Source: an uncultured Eubacteriales bacterium
GTDB lineage: Bacteria > Bacillota > Clostridia > Lachnospirales > Lachnospiraceae
DNA: 49,963 nt
Assembly: GCA_900548855.1 (NCBI GenBank)
Contig: URMF01000021.1
Coordinates: forward strand, 1-49,963
Direction: 5' to 3'
A program made the translations under genes and the position numbers. Below the pieces are notes generated by a model, which worked only from the letters and a program-made list of their open reading frames with translations, had not been told where the DNA came from and ran no database searches. Positions 25,247-33,060 of this stretch are shown piece by piece. Every line of letters begins with the position of its first letter. Position 1 is the first letter of the stretch.

Positions 25247-25275
25247 ATTATATCATATTCACTGTTGTTTTTCCA
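25247..25275 (-). promoter_or_regulatory. Probable promoter of the phosphorothioation operon
   Basis: TATAAT (minus strand, 25247-25252) with TGGAAA about 17 bases upstream as a weak -35. An AT-rich ATATTATTAATAT near-palindrome follows at the expected start of transcription and could be the XRE site. Confidence 0.4.
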
Positions 25276-25320
25276 CCAAAATCTTTAACATTCTAAAGTT
25301 TCTCTTCGCGTCACTAAAAC

Positions 25321-25422
25321 CGCTGTTTAGAGGCGCTGTCGTAATGTGAATTTTTAGAGGCGCTGTTCACTGTTTATCAACCTTTATCAACCATAATGTG
25401 AAATCGCTGTTTAGTTTATCAA
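25321..25422. repeat. Cluster of interleaved short direct repeats
   Basis: CGCTGTTTAG at 25321 and 25405; TTTAGAGGCGCTGT at 25326 and 25353; TAATGTGAA at 25342 and 25394; TTTATCAA at 25373, 25383 and 25415. The cluster fills the space between the XRE promoter and a terminator, near the presumed right end of the integrase island. Candidate recombination-end repeats or regulatory sites; the repeats differ from those near int. Confidence 0.6.
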
Positions 25423-25461
25423 AATATCATTCCGCTTCTACTCAACATCTCCTTCTTACAT

Positions 25462-25504
25462 AAAAAAAACCAAGAATAAGGTTAGTTCGTTCCTTATCTT
25501 GGTT
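25462..25504 (-). terminator. Terminator downstream of the broken 25.6-26.0 kb gene
   Basis: On the minus strand AACCAAGATAAGG pairs with CCTTATTCTTGGTT (one bulge) followed by eight T. Confidence 0.8.
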
Positions 25505-25609
25505 TCAGTATAATTTATTCGGTGTCCATTAGTACGGACTCATATCATTGTTTTTTCACTTTTTCTTCTTTTATTTGTATGTATTTAATGTAAAACTCCA
25601 GAAATCTTC

Positions 25610-26001
25610 TTATAAATTCTCATAATTTCCCATATTTTCAAATCTGAAATCAAACACTGCATGCTTATGAAGTATTTGATTCATCAATTGATGAAATTCT
25701 TCAAACTGTTCTTTTAGTTTTTCTTCATCTATAGCTTGTCTATGCCGTGCCTCTGTTTTATTAATGCATTCCTGGATTTTAAAATCACGATTTGCATACA
25801 GTAAACTTGCATGATCATAGAGCAAATCCAAATAACTAAAAATGAGTTCGCTATTTTGGTAATTGCCTTCCATCAGTGCATTATATGTTTTGATTACACA
25901 TTTACAGACATCTGTCAATTCTATCATATAATCGCCATAAAAAGGTACTTGGTTCATAAACATTTGAATACCATTAATGTAATCTTTTATTTTTTCTAAT
26001 A
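25610..26001 (-). pseudogene. 3' part of a gene interrupted by IS66
   Basis: The frame stays open from the stop at 25610 right up to the IS66 end at 26002; the first internal ATG (25963) would give 117 residues but has no ribosome site. The product is helical and acidic, without a recognised domain. Removing IS66 plus eight flanking bases rejoins it in frame to ATG 28564 across the element, giving a 139-residue protein. The interrupted gene lay just downstream of the DUF2325 gene. Confidence 0.55.
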
Positions 26002-26062
26002 GTAAGCGCTTAATAACAAGGTGCCTACTAATATAAAAAGGACCGGGGTATCCGATCCTGAA

Positions 26063-27604
26063 TTAACCTTTACAAACATTCATTGCCAGTTCTGACCATG
26101 GCATCAAACCTTCCAAATCTTCCGGATGATTTCGCCAATCCGTATCTGGCATATACATTAATAAAAATTCAAGATAGGTATACACATTAAGACCATTTGC
26201 TTTGGCGGTCTCAATGATACTATATATTGCTGCACTTGCTTTAGCTCCTTTTGGAGTATCCGCAAATAACCAGTTCTTACGTCCAACCGTAAATGGACGA
26301 ATGGCATTTTTAGCAACATTGTTAGAAAGAGAACATCTGCCATCCAGCAGATAGTTCTCCATATATGGTTTTTGATTCCGGGCATAGGTAACAGCTTTTC
26401 CTAAAGCGGATTCTTTTAATGCATTTACAGAATCAAGCCAACACCAAAAAGCCTCTAAAACTGGTTTTTCCAATTCAAGACGCCTGGTATATCGGTCTTC
26501 AGGAGTTAGTTGTTTCATCTGATCTTCCAAATGGAACAGCTGATTGCAGTAATCTCTTCCGATTTCTGCGGTGGTTCTTGGAGCATTTTTATCCCGTTTG
26601 TCAGGAACTGCTTCCACAAATTTCCTACGCAGGTGAGCCCAACAACCACACCTTGTAACATCCTCCAGTTTATTATAACCAGAGTATCCGTCTGTGTGAA
26701 GATAACCATGGAATCCATTAAGGAATCGACTGGCATTCTCTCCACTACGGGATGGTTGATAGTCATAAAGAACTACCGGATGCTCACTGTTCTTAGGATT
26801 CGTATACAACCACATATAAGATTTAGATTGTGGTTTCCTGCCTGACTCCTTTAACACCTGGATGGGCGTTTCATCGCAGTGAAGAACATCTTCGGAAATC
26901 AAAGATTTTTGAAGATGATTTATAACCGGTTGGAAATAGTCATCCGAACAGCGAATCATCCAATGAGCCATAGTGGTTCTGGATAATGCAAGACCAAGGT
27001 TCTCCCAGTCTTTTTCCTGGCGGTATAAGGGCACGCTGTTCACATACTTTTGATACATGACATTAGCCACAGAACTTGGGGAAGCTAAAGAATGATTCAT
27101 CAAAGAAGAGGGGCTTGCAGCTTTCTTAATAAATGGGTGCTCTGTGTGCTTGCACTTAGGGCATTCACATGTTGCTCGGTTGTATCTTATGATTTGAAGT
27201 CTGGCAGGAATGTATTCAAGTTCTTCACGAACCTTTTCGTAACCGATAAGTTTCAGCCCGGAACCGCATTGATCGCAAAACATCTCTTCATCCGGGATGT
27301 CACAAGGAATTTCCCAGATCGGAAGATCCCTGATTAGTTCTGCACGTGTTGTTCTTGTCGCTTTACGGGTGTAACCTTTTACATCACGGACAATCGGTTC
27401 ATTACATTCAGAAGATGCTTCTACCTCTGCCTCGTTGAACAGACTCAGCTGTCCATCAATCTGTGCCTTCGGAGTCTTTTCGCTGGAAGAACCAAACTTT
27501 TCTTTTCGAAGAAGAATAATCATCTCTGTGAGATTATCTATTTGTTTTTAAAGACTCGATATTGTGTTTTCAAGGTGCTTAATATATGCATCTTTTGTGT
27601 CCAT
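26063..27604 (-). pseudogene. tnpC: IS66 transposase TnpC, inactivated
   Basis: The frame from ATG 27604 would give 513 residues but codon 19 is TAA (27548-27550; probably a CAA originally). An internal ATG at 27523 allows a shorter 486-residue product that lacks part of the N-terminal coiled leader. The IS66 zinc-finger (CDQCG, CECPKC), DEAD-end motifs DVLHCDETP and HTDGYSGY are intact. Near the C-terminus the line SNNVAKNAIRPF has Lys (codon 26309-26311) where relatives I know have Glu (ENAIRPF), the expected last residue of the DDE triad. Two independent defects suggest it cannot transpose. Confidence 0.85.
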
Positions 27605-27698
27605 AGAACATACCTCACAGCCATCTTTTTACTGTAATTATTATACCACAAAAGATGCCAAAAAGCTAGTAAAACAGGGCTATTTGACGCATTTTTAG

Positions 27699-28055
27699 TT
27701 AACAGAAATCACCCTTTGGGGCAGTACTGATAGAGAGTTTTTGTTCTGTTTTCAGTCCTTCCATAAGCCAGCGGAATTGCTGCCAGGAGATGGTTTTGCA
27801 ATCCACCTCATCACGAGGCCATTGGAATGATCCATTCTCTAAACGCTTGTAAAGAAGGACAAAACCATCGCCTTCCCAAAGAAGGCATTTGATGCGGTCC
27901 CTGCGTCGTCCACAAAACAAAAATAAGGACGGCTGAAAAGGATCTAATTGAAACTGCTGTTGTACCAACGTTGCTAATCCATCAATTGATTTACGCATAT
28001 CAGTGTATCCGCAGGCAATATATATGTTTTCAGCAACGGTGATATCGCCTAACAT
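27699..28055 (-). CDS. tnpB: IS66 accessory protein TnpB
   Basis: The 118-residue protein has the IS66 Orf2 signature FLFCGRRRDRIKCLLWEGDG. It overlaps tnpA by seven bases. It is needed with TnpA and TnpC for IS66 transposition; intact in sequence. Confidence 0.93.
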   Translation of the reverse strand: MLGDITVAENIYIACGYTDMRKSIDGLATLVQQQFQLDPFQPSLFLFCGRRRDRIKCLLWEGDGFVLLYKRLENGSFQWPRDEVDCKTISWQQFRWLMEGLKTEQKLSISTAPKGDFC

Positions 28056-28408
28056 GATGATGCCAGTGCAATAAGCACTGCCTCTACAGTTTCTTTTGGT
28101 GCATTACTATTGATTTCGATGGTGGTATCGCCACGACGAATAATAACAGCCGGTTTTGCATCAGGAATCGGTGTTTCCACCTGTAGAGGTTGAAATACAA
28201 CCGGTTTCTCTGGCTCAGATGCTGCAATTGGAAGTTGCTCACAAATCTCAGAACGAAGTTTTTGAAGATTACGATAGTAAGTCGCTTCCTTGATGTTGTT
28301 TTGTTGGCACCAGGCACGAATTGTCATGCCACCAGATTGACATTCTTTGATGATAGATAACCATTTTTCTTTGTGAAGAGATTGTTTAACTTTAGAAACT
28401 TTATTCAT
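28049..28408 (-). CDS. tnpA: IS66 accessory protein TnpA
   Basis: The 119-residue protein has an N-terminal helix-turn-helix (GGMTIRAWCQQNNIKEATYY) followed by a basic/acidic linker, as in IS66 Orf1. It is the first gene of the element, with GGAGGACC upstream of ATG 28408. Confidence 0.9.
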   Translation of the reverse strand: MNKVSKVKQSLHKEKWLSIIKECQSGGMTIRAWCQQNNIKEATYYRNLQKLRSEICEQLPIAASEPEKPVVFQPLQVETPIPDAKPAVIIRRGDTTIEINSNAPKETVEAVLIALASSC

Positions 28409-28575
28409 GAGGTCCTCCTTCTCGCATTACTACACACAACTATAACTCTCATTACTATACAATTGGTGTGAGAGTATTATCTCATGAATTGATTTTTAAA
28501 GTAAGGCACTTTGTTGTAAAGCGCTTACATTTAATCAAATATTTATCTGGGAAATAAAAACCATATACTATTAAT

Positions 28576-28617
28576 GCCAGGAAGCGGATTTACTCTCCCT
28601 TCCTGGCTTCTTTTTTT
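28576..28617 (+). terminator. Hairpin with plus-strand T-run at the DUF2325 gene end
   Basis: GCCAGGAA (28576-28583) pairs with TTCCTGGC (28600-28607) followed by TTCTTTTTTT on the plus strand. It overlaps the last codons of the leftward DUF2325 gene. It may block rightward transcription coming from the IS66 side into the gene. Confidence 0.55.
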
Positions 28618-29999
28618 AATAAAATTGTATCAATTTCTATTTGCAATTGATCTATATTTTTATAATCTAAATAAATCAATTCCTGTTCTCTTACCTTGTC
28701 TATTACTCTATAATACATACTATGACTAATATGATTAATAACTATTACAACTATATCCATGCGACTCATAAATGCCCAATCAACAACATTTTGATCTGTA
28801 CTTAGTATATTAATGCCTTGTAAACGCTCCGCAACTTTTCTCTGCCATGTATTATGCCCACCTACGATAACCACATTAGAGTAATCTCCACAGTATACAT
28901 CATTTTCTTCCTTTCCTACTACTGTACTATTTTCTTCTTCAGTTCTATTAAAAGCATACTCTCGCAAAGAAAATAACTCTCTCTCTATTGATTTTTGCTG
29001 TTTTTGTCTTTCCCGTCTTTCAACATCATACCTTTTTTGTAATTTATCAATCTCATATTGTAACTTGGACACCTTTTTTTGTAACAGTTCTAATTCATCT
29101 TGCTTTTTTTGAAGTTCTAAAGCATTCCTCTTTAACTCTTTACTGAAGTGTATTTTCCCTTGTACCGATTCATGAATATATTTACAAAATTCATCATACA
29201 TAAAGATATATGCATTAGATAGGCTGATCTCTTCATCTGTCCTATCAGAAAAAACAAATTTATTTTCATCCACTTCGTACCCTGGCACAATCGGCTTAAT
29301 TACACTGCTTAAAATAGAATGATTTTCTCTATTGACCCCACATATATTTCGCTTAGATAGTTCCTCTGCAATCTGAAAATACATCTCTGTCTTTTCATAA
29401 TATTGCAGTAGTTCAACCGCATCTATAGTTTGATGAGAAAATGTCACATTTATTTTTTTAGACAACCAATTTATTAATTCATTCAATGCTATTGACAAAT
29501 ACAAATTATCATCGATTATTCTCGCCCTATGTACTTTCCCTGTTTCAATCTTTATTGCATATGAGTTTTCTAAAAAATACAACATTCGAGTAATTATAGC
29601 ATTTTTTTGTTTAACCCCAAGCATGTCCCAGTTATGCATCATCATAGATATGTTAAATTTCATTTTGAAATCTTCTTCACATTCAGAACATCTACCGATT
29701 CTTTTTATGTCTTCTGTCGATAACACTGCACTGTAAAATTGTTTGCTAAAATCTTCAATCATATCTTCTCTAAAGCATAATGGCATTATCTCCATATTAG
29801 GAACAAACATTTTTTGTATTCTCTGATCAATAACCCATATTTTATTTGCGATTTCTTCATAATCCTCACTTTTTTCTTTTGTTAACACGCAATCCGCCAA
29901 TGAATCTAAATATTCGAAATTAGCCTCTTTAGAATTCCTATCAACAAAAAAACTATTATGAAAAGAAAGCCTCATTATCTCCTTAACTTCTTCATTCAT
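28590..29999 (-). CDS. DUF2325 protein with coiled-coil
   Basis: The 469-residue protein: an uncharacterised helical N-terminal region containing one CxxC pair (about residue 104-107), a long charged coiled coil (about 280-350), and a C-terminal DUF2325 domain (VVIVGGHNTWQRKVAERL, VVIVINHISHSMYYRVIDK, about 375-460). DUF2325 proteins are a Rossmann-like family of unknown function found in Firmicutes, often near defence or metal genes. ATG at 29999 with TAGGAG. It stands between valS and the broken gene; co-transcription with valS is limited by the terminator at 30020-30048. Confidence 0.75.
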   Translation of the reverse strand: MNEEVKEIMRLSFHNSFFVDRNSKEANFEYLDSLADCVLTKEKSEDYEEIANKIWVIDQRIQKMFVPNMEIMPLCFREDMIEDFSKQFYSAVLSTEDIKRIGRCSECEEDFKMKFNISMMMHNWDMLGVKQKNAIITRMLYFLENSYAIKIETGKVHRARIIDDNLYLSIALNELINWLSKKINVTFSHQTIDAVELLQYYEKTEMYFQIAEELSKRNICGVNRENHSILSSVIKPIVPGYEVDENKFVFSDRTDEEISLSNAYIFMYDEFCKYIHESVQGKIHFSKELKRNALELQKKQDELELLQKKVSKLQYEIDKLQKRYDVERRERQKQQKSIERELFSLREYAFNRTEEENSTVVGKEENDVYCGDYSNVVIVGGHNTWQRKVAERLQGINILSTDQNVVDWAFMSRMDIVVIVINHISHSMYYRVIDKVREQELIYLDYKNIDQLQIEIDTILLKKEARKGE

Positions 30000-30019
30000 A
30001 CTATGCTCCTATACTATAC

Positions 30020-30048
30020 TAAAGAAGAGGAAGAATAAATCTTCCTCT
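30020..30048 (-). terminator. Terminator after valS
   Basis: Minus strand AGAGGAAG pairs with CTTCCTCT and is followed by TCTTT. Confidence 0.65.
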
Positions 30049-30076
30049 CCAATCTTCACATAATTAAGCTATAACA

Positions 30077-32527
30077 TTATTCAACAGTTACCATAAAAGA
30101 ATCACCTAATGTCATTGTAATGTCTTTACATGAACATGTGGCTTTAATATCCTCTATAGCATCACCAAAATCCAATTCCTTATTTAACTGAATCTTTACA
30201 GAGCCTAATTCCTCTTTCAATGAAAGGTTTCTTTCTGACTTGTATTTTCTCAATTCAGAAATTATCTCAACTGCAATTTCTCCTACTTCATAATCATCTG
30301 TCGCAATCTCTACAGTGGTTTTAATAGGTTCAATAATAGATCTGTGAATTGAAATAGCATCTTCATGTTCTGCAAAATAGCCCTGATAAATTTCTTCTGT
30401 TACATGAGGTATATAAATCGCAAAACATTTTAGCATTCCCAAGAGCGTATAATATGCTGCATATAATCCAGATTTTCTTGCATCTTCTCCATAAATTTCT
30501 GGTTTATATACTCTATTCTTAATTATTTCAATATAATCATCACAATAGCTCCAGAAGAATTTTTCCAATTCTCCAATGGCCAAACCAATTTCATATTTCT
30601 CAAGATACTTTTCAAAATGCTTTAACATAGTGTTGAATGAAGATATTATCCATTTATCCATAACCATTAGATTAATCTCTTCATCCTTATTAAAAGGATT
30701 CAACATTACTGCATTACCATTGTCATCAGTTTTTTCAAATCCTTCTAACTGCATAACGACAAACTTTGCTGCATTCCATATCTTGTTAATCAACTTATTC
30801 GCATTCTTGAACTCTTCTTCAGAAAAGACAATATCATTTCCTAAACTTCCTGATGATGTCCATAATCTTACTGCATCAGCTGAAAATTGTTCAATCAATT
30901 CAGCGGGTTCCATAGAAGAATTTCCTTTTTTCTTACTTATCTTTTCGCCCTTTGATGCCATAACATGACCCGAAATCATAACATCATCCCAAGGAATCAT
31001 TCCTGTATGGTATAAGCTCTTTACGATTGTATAAAAATCCCAAGTACGAATAATATCATGAGCATTAGGTCTCAAACTCATAGGAGCCATATCTTTTTTA
31101 AATGTTTCTTCATCATACCAATCTAAATTAATTAGTGGTGTAACTGATGATGTTGCCCATGTATCCATAATATCTTTTTCCGGCTCAAAATCCATGCATC
31201 CACAAGAGCAAGCCTTCTTTGGCTTATCATTCAATGGATTAACTGGAAGATCCTCAATTTCAGGAACAATTGTCTCACCGCATGATTTACAATACCACAC
31301 AGGAAACGGAACACCAAAATATCTCTGTCTTGATATGCACCAATCCCATTCAAGGTTCTCAACCCAATTAGTATATCTAGCCTGCATATGTGCCGGATAC
31401 CAATTAATCTTATTTCCAGCATCAATATATTCATCTTTATGTGAAAGGATATCAATAAACCACTGCTTTTTGATTGTTATTTCCATTGGAGTTCCACAGC
31501 GCTCATGTGTAGCGACATTATGGTTAATTTCCTCTTGTTTAATCATATGACCTTGTTCAATCAAATCAGCTATCATGGCTTTTCTTGCATCAAGGATAGC
31601 CATACCAGAATATTTGCCACATAAATCAGACATTGTTCCGTTTTGAAGAATAGCCTCTTTAAATACAAGTTTATGTTGCTTGTACCACTCTAAGTCAGTC
31701 AAATCTCCGAATGTACAACACATAACAACGCCCGAGCCCTTTCCGAGTTCGACCTTCTCATCTTCCAAAACAGGTACTGTAAAACCAAAAAGAGGAACCT
31801 TAATCTGCTTTCCTAAAAGATGCTTGTTTTTTTCATCTTCCGGATGAATAAAGATACATTGACAAGCTGCTAACAACTCTGGTCGTGTCGTTGCAATCTC
31901 AACATAATTATCTTCCTCACCATCAATAAAAAACTTCAAATAATTGAACACTGAAGGGATTTCTTTTGTTTCTAACTCCGCCTGGGCAATTGCAGTCTGA
32001 CACTCAGGACACCATAAAGCAGGTGCCTCTGAAAAATAAACTTTCTTCTTGTTGAACAACTCTATAAATGATTTTTGAGATGTCTTTTGTGCTTTAGGGC
32101 TGATTGTTGAATACTCATGTCCCCAATCACAACTGAATCCAGCCGAAATAAATAACTTCTTAAATTGTTTTTCAAGTTCTCTAGTTTCACCTAAACATAA
32201 CTCAGTAAAATGTTCTCTAGTTGTTTCGTGAGCCTTTATTCCGTGTGTTTTCTCAACAAGTCTTTCAGTTGGTAATCCATTATCATCAAAACCAAAAGGA
32301 TAAAAAACATTATACCCCTTCATTCTCTTGTATCTTGCCATTACCTCAGCTTGAGAATATGAGAAAATATGTCCTATATGAATCTTACCATTCACAGTAG
32401 GAGGTGGCGTATCAATCGAATAAACAGGTTGTTTTGAATCTTCATCAAACTTATAGATTCCTTTTTCTTGCCAGAATTCTTGCCATTTTACCTCTGACTC
32501 AGCTGCTTTGTACTTTTTAGAAAGCAT
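30077..32527 (-). CDS. valS: Valyl-tRNA synthetase, archaeal/rickettsial-like form
   Basis: 816 residues from ATG 32527 (AAGGAG seven bases upstream; upstream in-frame ATGs are less well spaced). HIGH-type motif HIGH region at 50-53 (GKIHIGHI) and KMSKS-type KISKK at 529-533. The pattern TPPPTVNG and GDLTDLEW and absence of the C-terminal coiled-coil arm seen in the usual ~880-residue Firmicutes ValRS point to the archaeal-type ValRS. It charges tRNA-Val in the cytoplasm. It is preceded by a T-box leader and by its cognate tRNA-Val gene. The region is AT-rich, so it may be an acquired or second ValRS copy. Confidence 0.93.
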   Translation of the reverse strand: MLSKKYKAAESEVKWQEFWQEKGIYKFDEDSKQPVYSIDTPPPTVNGKIHIGHIFSYSQAEVMARYKRMKGYNVFYPFGFDDNGLPTERLVEKTHGIKAHETTREHFTELCLGETRELEKQFKKLFISAGFSCDWGHEYSTISPKAQKTSQKSFIELFNKKKVYFSEAPALWCPECQTAIAQAELETKEIPSVFNYLKFFIDGEEDNYVEIATTRPELLAACQCIFIHPEDEKNKHLLGKQIKVPLFGFTVPVLEDEKVELGKGSGVVMCCTFGDLTDLEWYKQHKLVFKEAILQNGTMSDLCGKYSGMAILDARKAMIADLIEQGHMIKQEEINHNVATHERCGTPMEITIKKQWFIDILSHKDEYIDAGNKINWYPAHMQARYTNWVENLEWDWCISRQRYFGVPFPVWYCKSCGETIVPEIEDLPVNPLNDKPKKACSCGCMDFEPEKDIMDTWATSSVTPLINLDWYDEETFKKDMAPMSLRPNAHDIIRTWDFYTIVKSLYHTGMIPWDDVMISGHVMASKGEKISKKKGNSSMEPAELIEQFSADAVRLWTSSGSLGNDIVFSEEEFKNANKLINKIWNAAKFVVMQLEGFEKTDDNGNAVMLNPFNKDEEINLMVMDKWIISSFNTMLKHFEKYLEKYEIGLAIGELEKFFWSYCDDYIEIIKNRVYKPEIYGEDARKSGLYAAYYTLLGMLKCFAIYIPHVTEEIYQGYFAEHEDAISIHRSIIEPIKTTVEIATDDYEVGEIAVEIISELRKYKSERNLSLKEELGSVKIQLNKELDFGDAIEDIKATCSCKDITMTLGDSFMVTVE

Positions 32528-32543
32528 AAACATTCTCCTTTTC

Positions 32544-32760
32544 AAAATAAAATAAAGCCCTTAATAACGAAATGTTATTAAGGGCGTAAAACGCGGTACC
32601 ACCTTAAAGATACTCATCTTGTTTGCTAACGTTAACGACTCCGGCACATACTACATCCAGGTTTCTCATATGTGCAGCTCCAAAGCTACCTTCAGAACCT
32701 ATTATCCAAGATTCTTTCACCAACCGAATCCTCTCTGATGGTTTTCAGTTCTTACTCCTC
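32544..32760 (-). promoter_or_regulatory. T-box riboswitch controlling valS (Val specifier)
   Basis: The minus strand carries the stem I elements (AGAGAGGATTCGGTTGG), a specifier-loop GUA (32687-32689) that would pair with the UAC anticodon of tRNA-Val, the T-box sequence AAGGTGGTACCGCG (32592-32605), and a terminator GCCCTTAATAAC-atttc-GTTATTAAGGGC with T-rich tail (32544-32585). Uncharged tRNA-Val would stabilise the antiterminator and switch valS on. Confidence 0.92.
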
Positions 32761-32788
32761 TTCTTCACGGCTTTTAATAAATTATTGA

Positions 32789-32861
32789 TGGGACCTACAG
32801 GGCTCGAACCTGTGACCCTCTGCTTGTAAGGCAGATGCTCTCCCAGCTGAGCTAAGATCCC
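32789..32861 (-). tRNA. tRNA-Val (anticodon UAC)
   Basis: 73 bases folding as a cloverleaf: acceptor GGGATCT pairs with AGGTCCC, D-arm TTAGCTCAGCTGGGAGAGCA, anticodon loop CTTACAA with anticodon TAC, T-arm GGTTCGAGCC. CCA is not encoded. It sits immediately upstream of the valS T-box, only about 30-45 bases apart. Confidence 0.95.
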
Positions 32862-32896
32862 ATTTTTGTCCTTTGCTTTTTGCAACCGACTTCTAA

Positions 32897-32925
32897 AGTA
32901 TACTATTACAGGAGATGAAAGTCAA
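32897..32925 (-). promoter_or_regulatory. Promoter of tRNA-Val (and probably the T-box valS leader)
   Basis: TTGACT (32920-32925), 17 bases, TATACT (32897-32902) on the minus strand. No other convincing promoter is seen between the tRNA and the T-box. Confidence 0.8.
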
Positions 32926-32985
32926 CACTTTTTTTCATATTTTCCTAAAAATTTCAAAAATATAACAACACATCCAGCTTTCTAT

Positions 32986-33060
32986 ACTGGCACTTCATGT
33001 AAAACAAGCTACAAGACTCGTTTTACATGTTATGCTATACTAAAAGTGTCTTATGCCAGT
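32986..33060 (-). terminator. Nested inverted repeats at the end of metH
   Basis: CATGTAAAAC (32996-33005) pairs perfectly with GTTTTACATG (33020-33029), and an outer ACTGGCA/TGCCAGT (32986-32992, 33054-33060) and CACTT/AAGTG pair enclose it. The outer arm includes the last metH codons. No T-run follows, so it is a large hairpin rather than a classical terminator. Confidence 0.55.

Larger units (their letters stand above)
26002..28528 (-). mobile_element. IS66-family insertion sequence, decayed
   Basis: Imperfect terminal inverted repeats: left GTAAGCGCTTAATAACAAGG, right (reverse complement) GTAAGCGCTTTACAACAAAG. It contains the three IS66 genes in the usual order tnpA, tnpB, tnpC, all leftward. 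The flanking octamers TATTAGAA and GATTAAAT (minus strand) match at only five of eight positions, so the target duplication has decayed or was lost. The transposase gene has a stop codon and an altered catalytic position. Confidence 0.88.

Noticed and set aside
32789..32861. tRNA-Val as island attachment site
   Set aside because: Its 3' end is not repeated near the integrase or elsewhere in the window.
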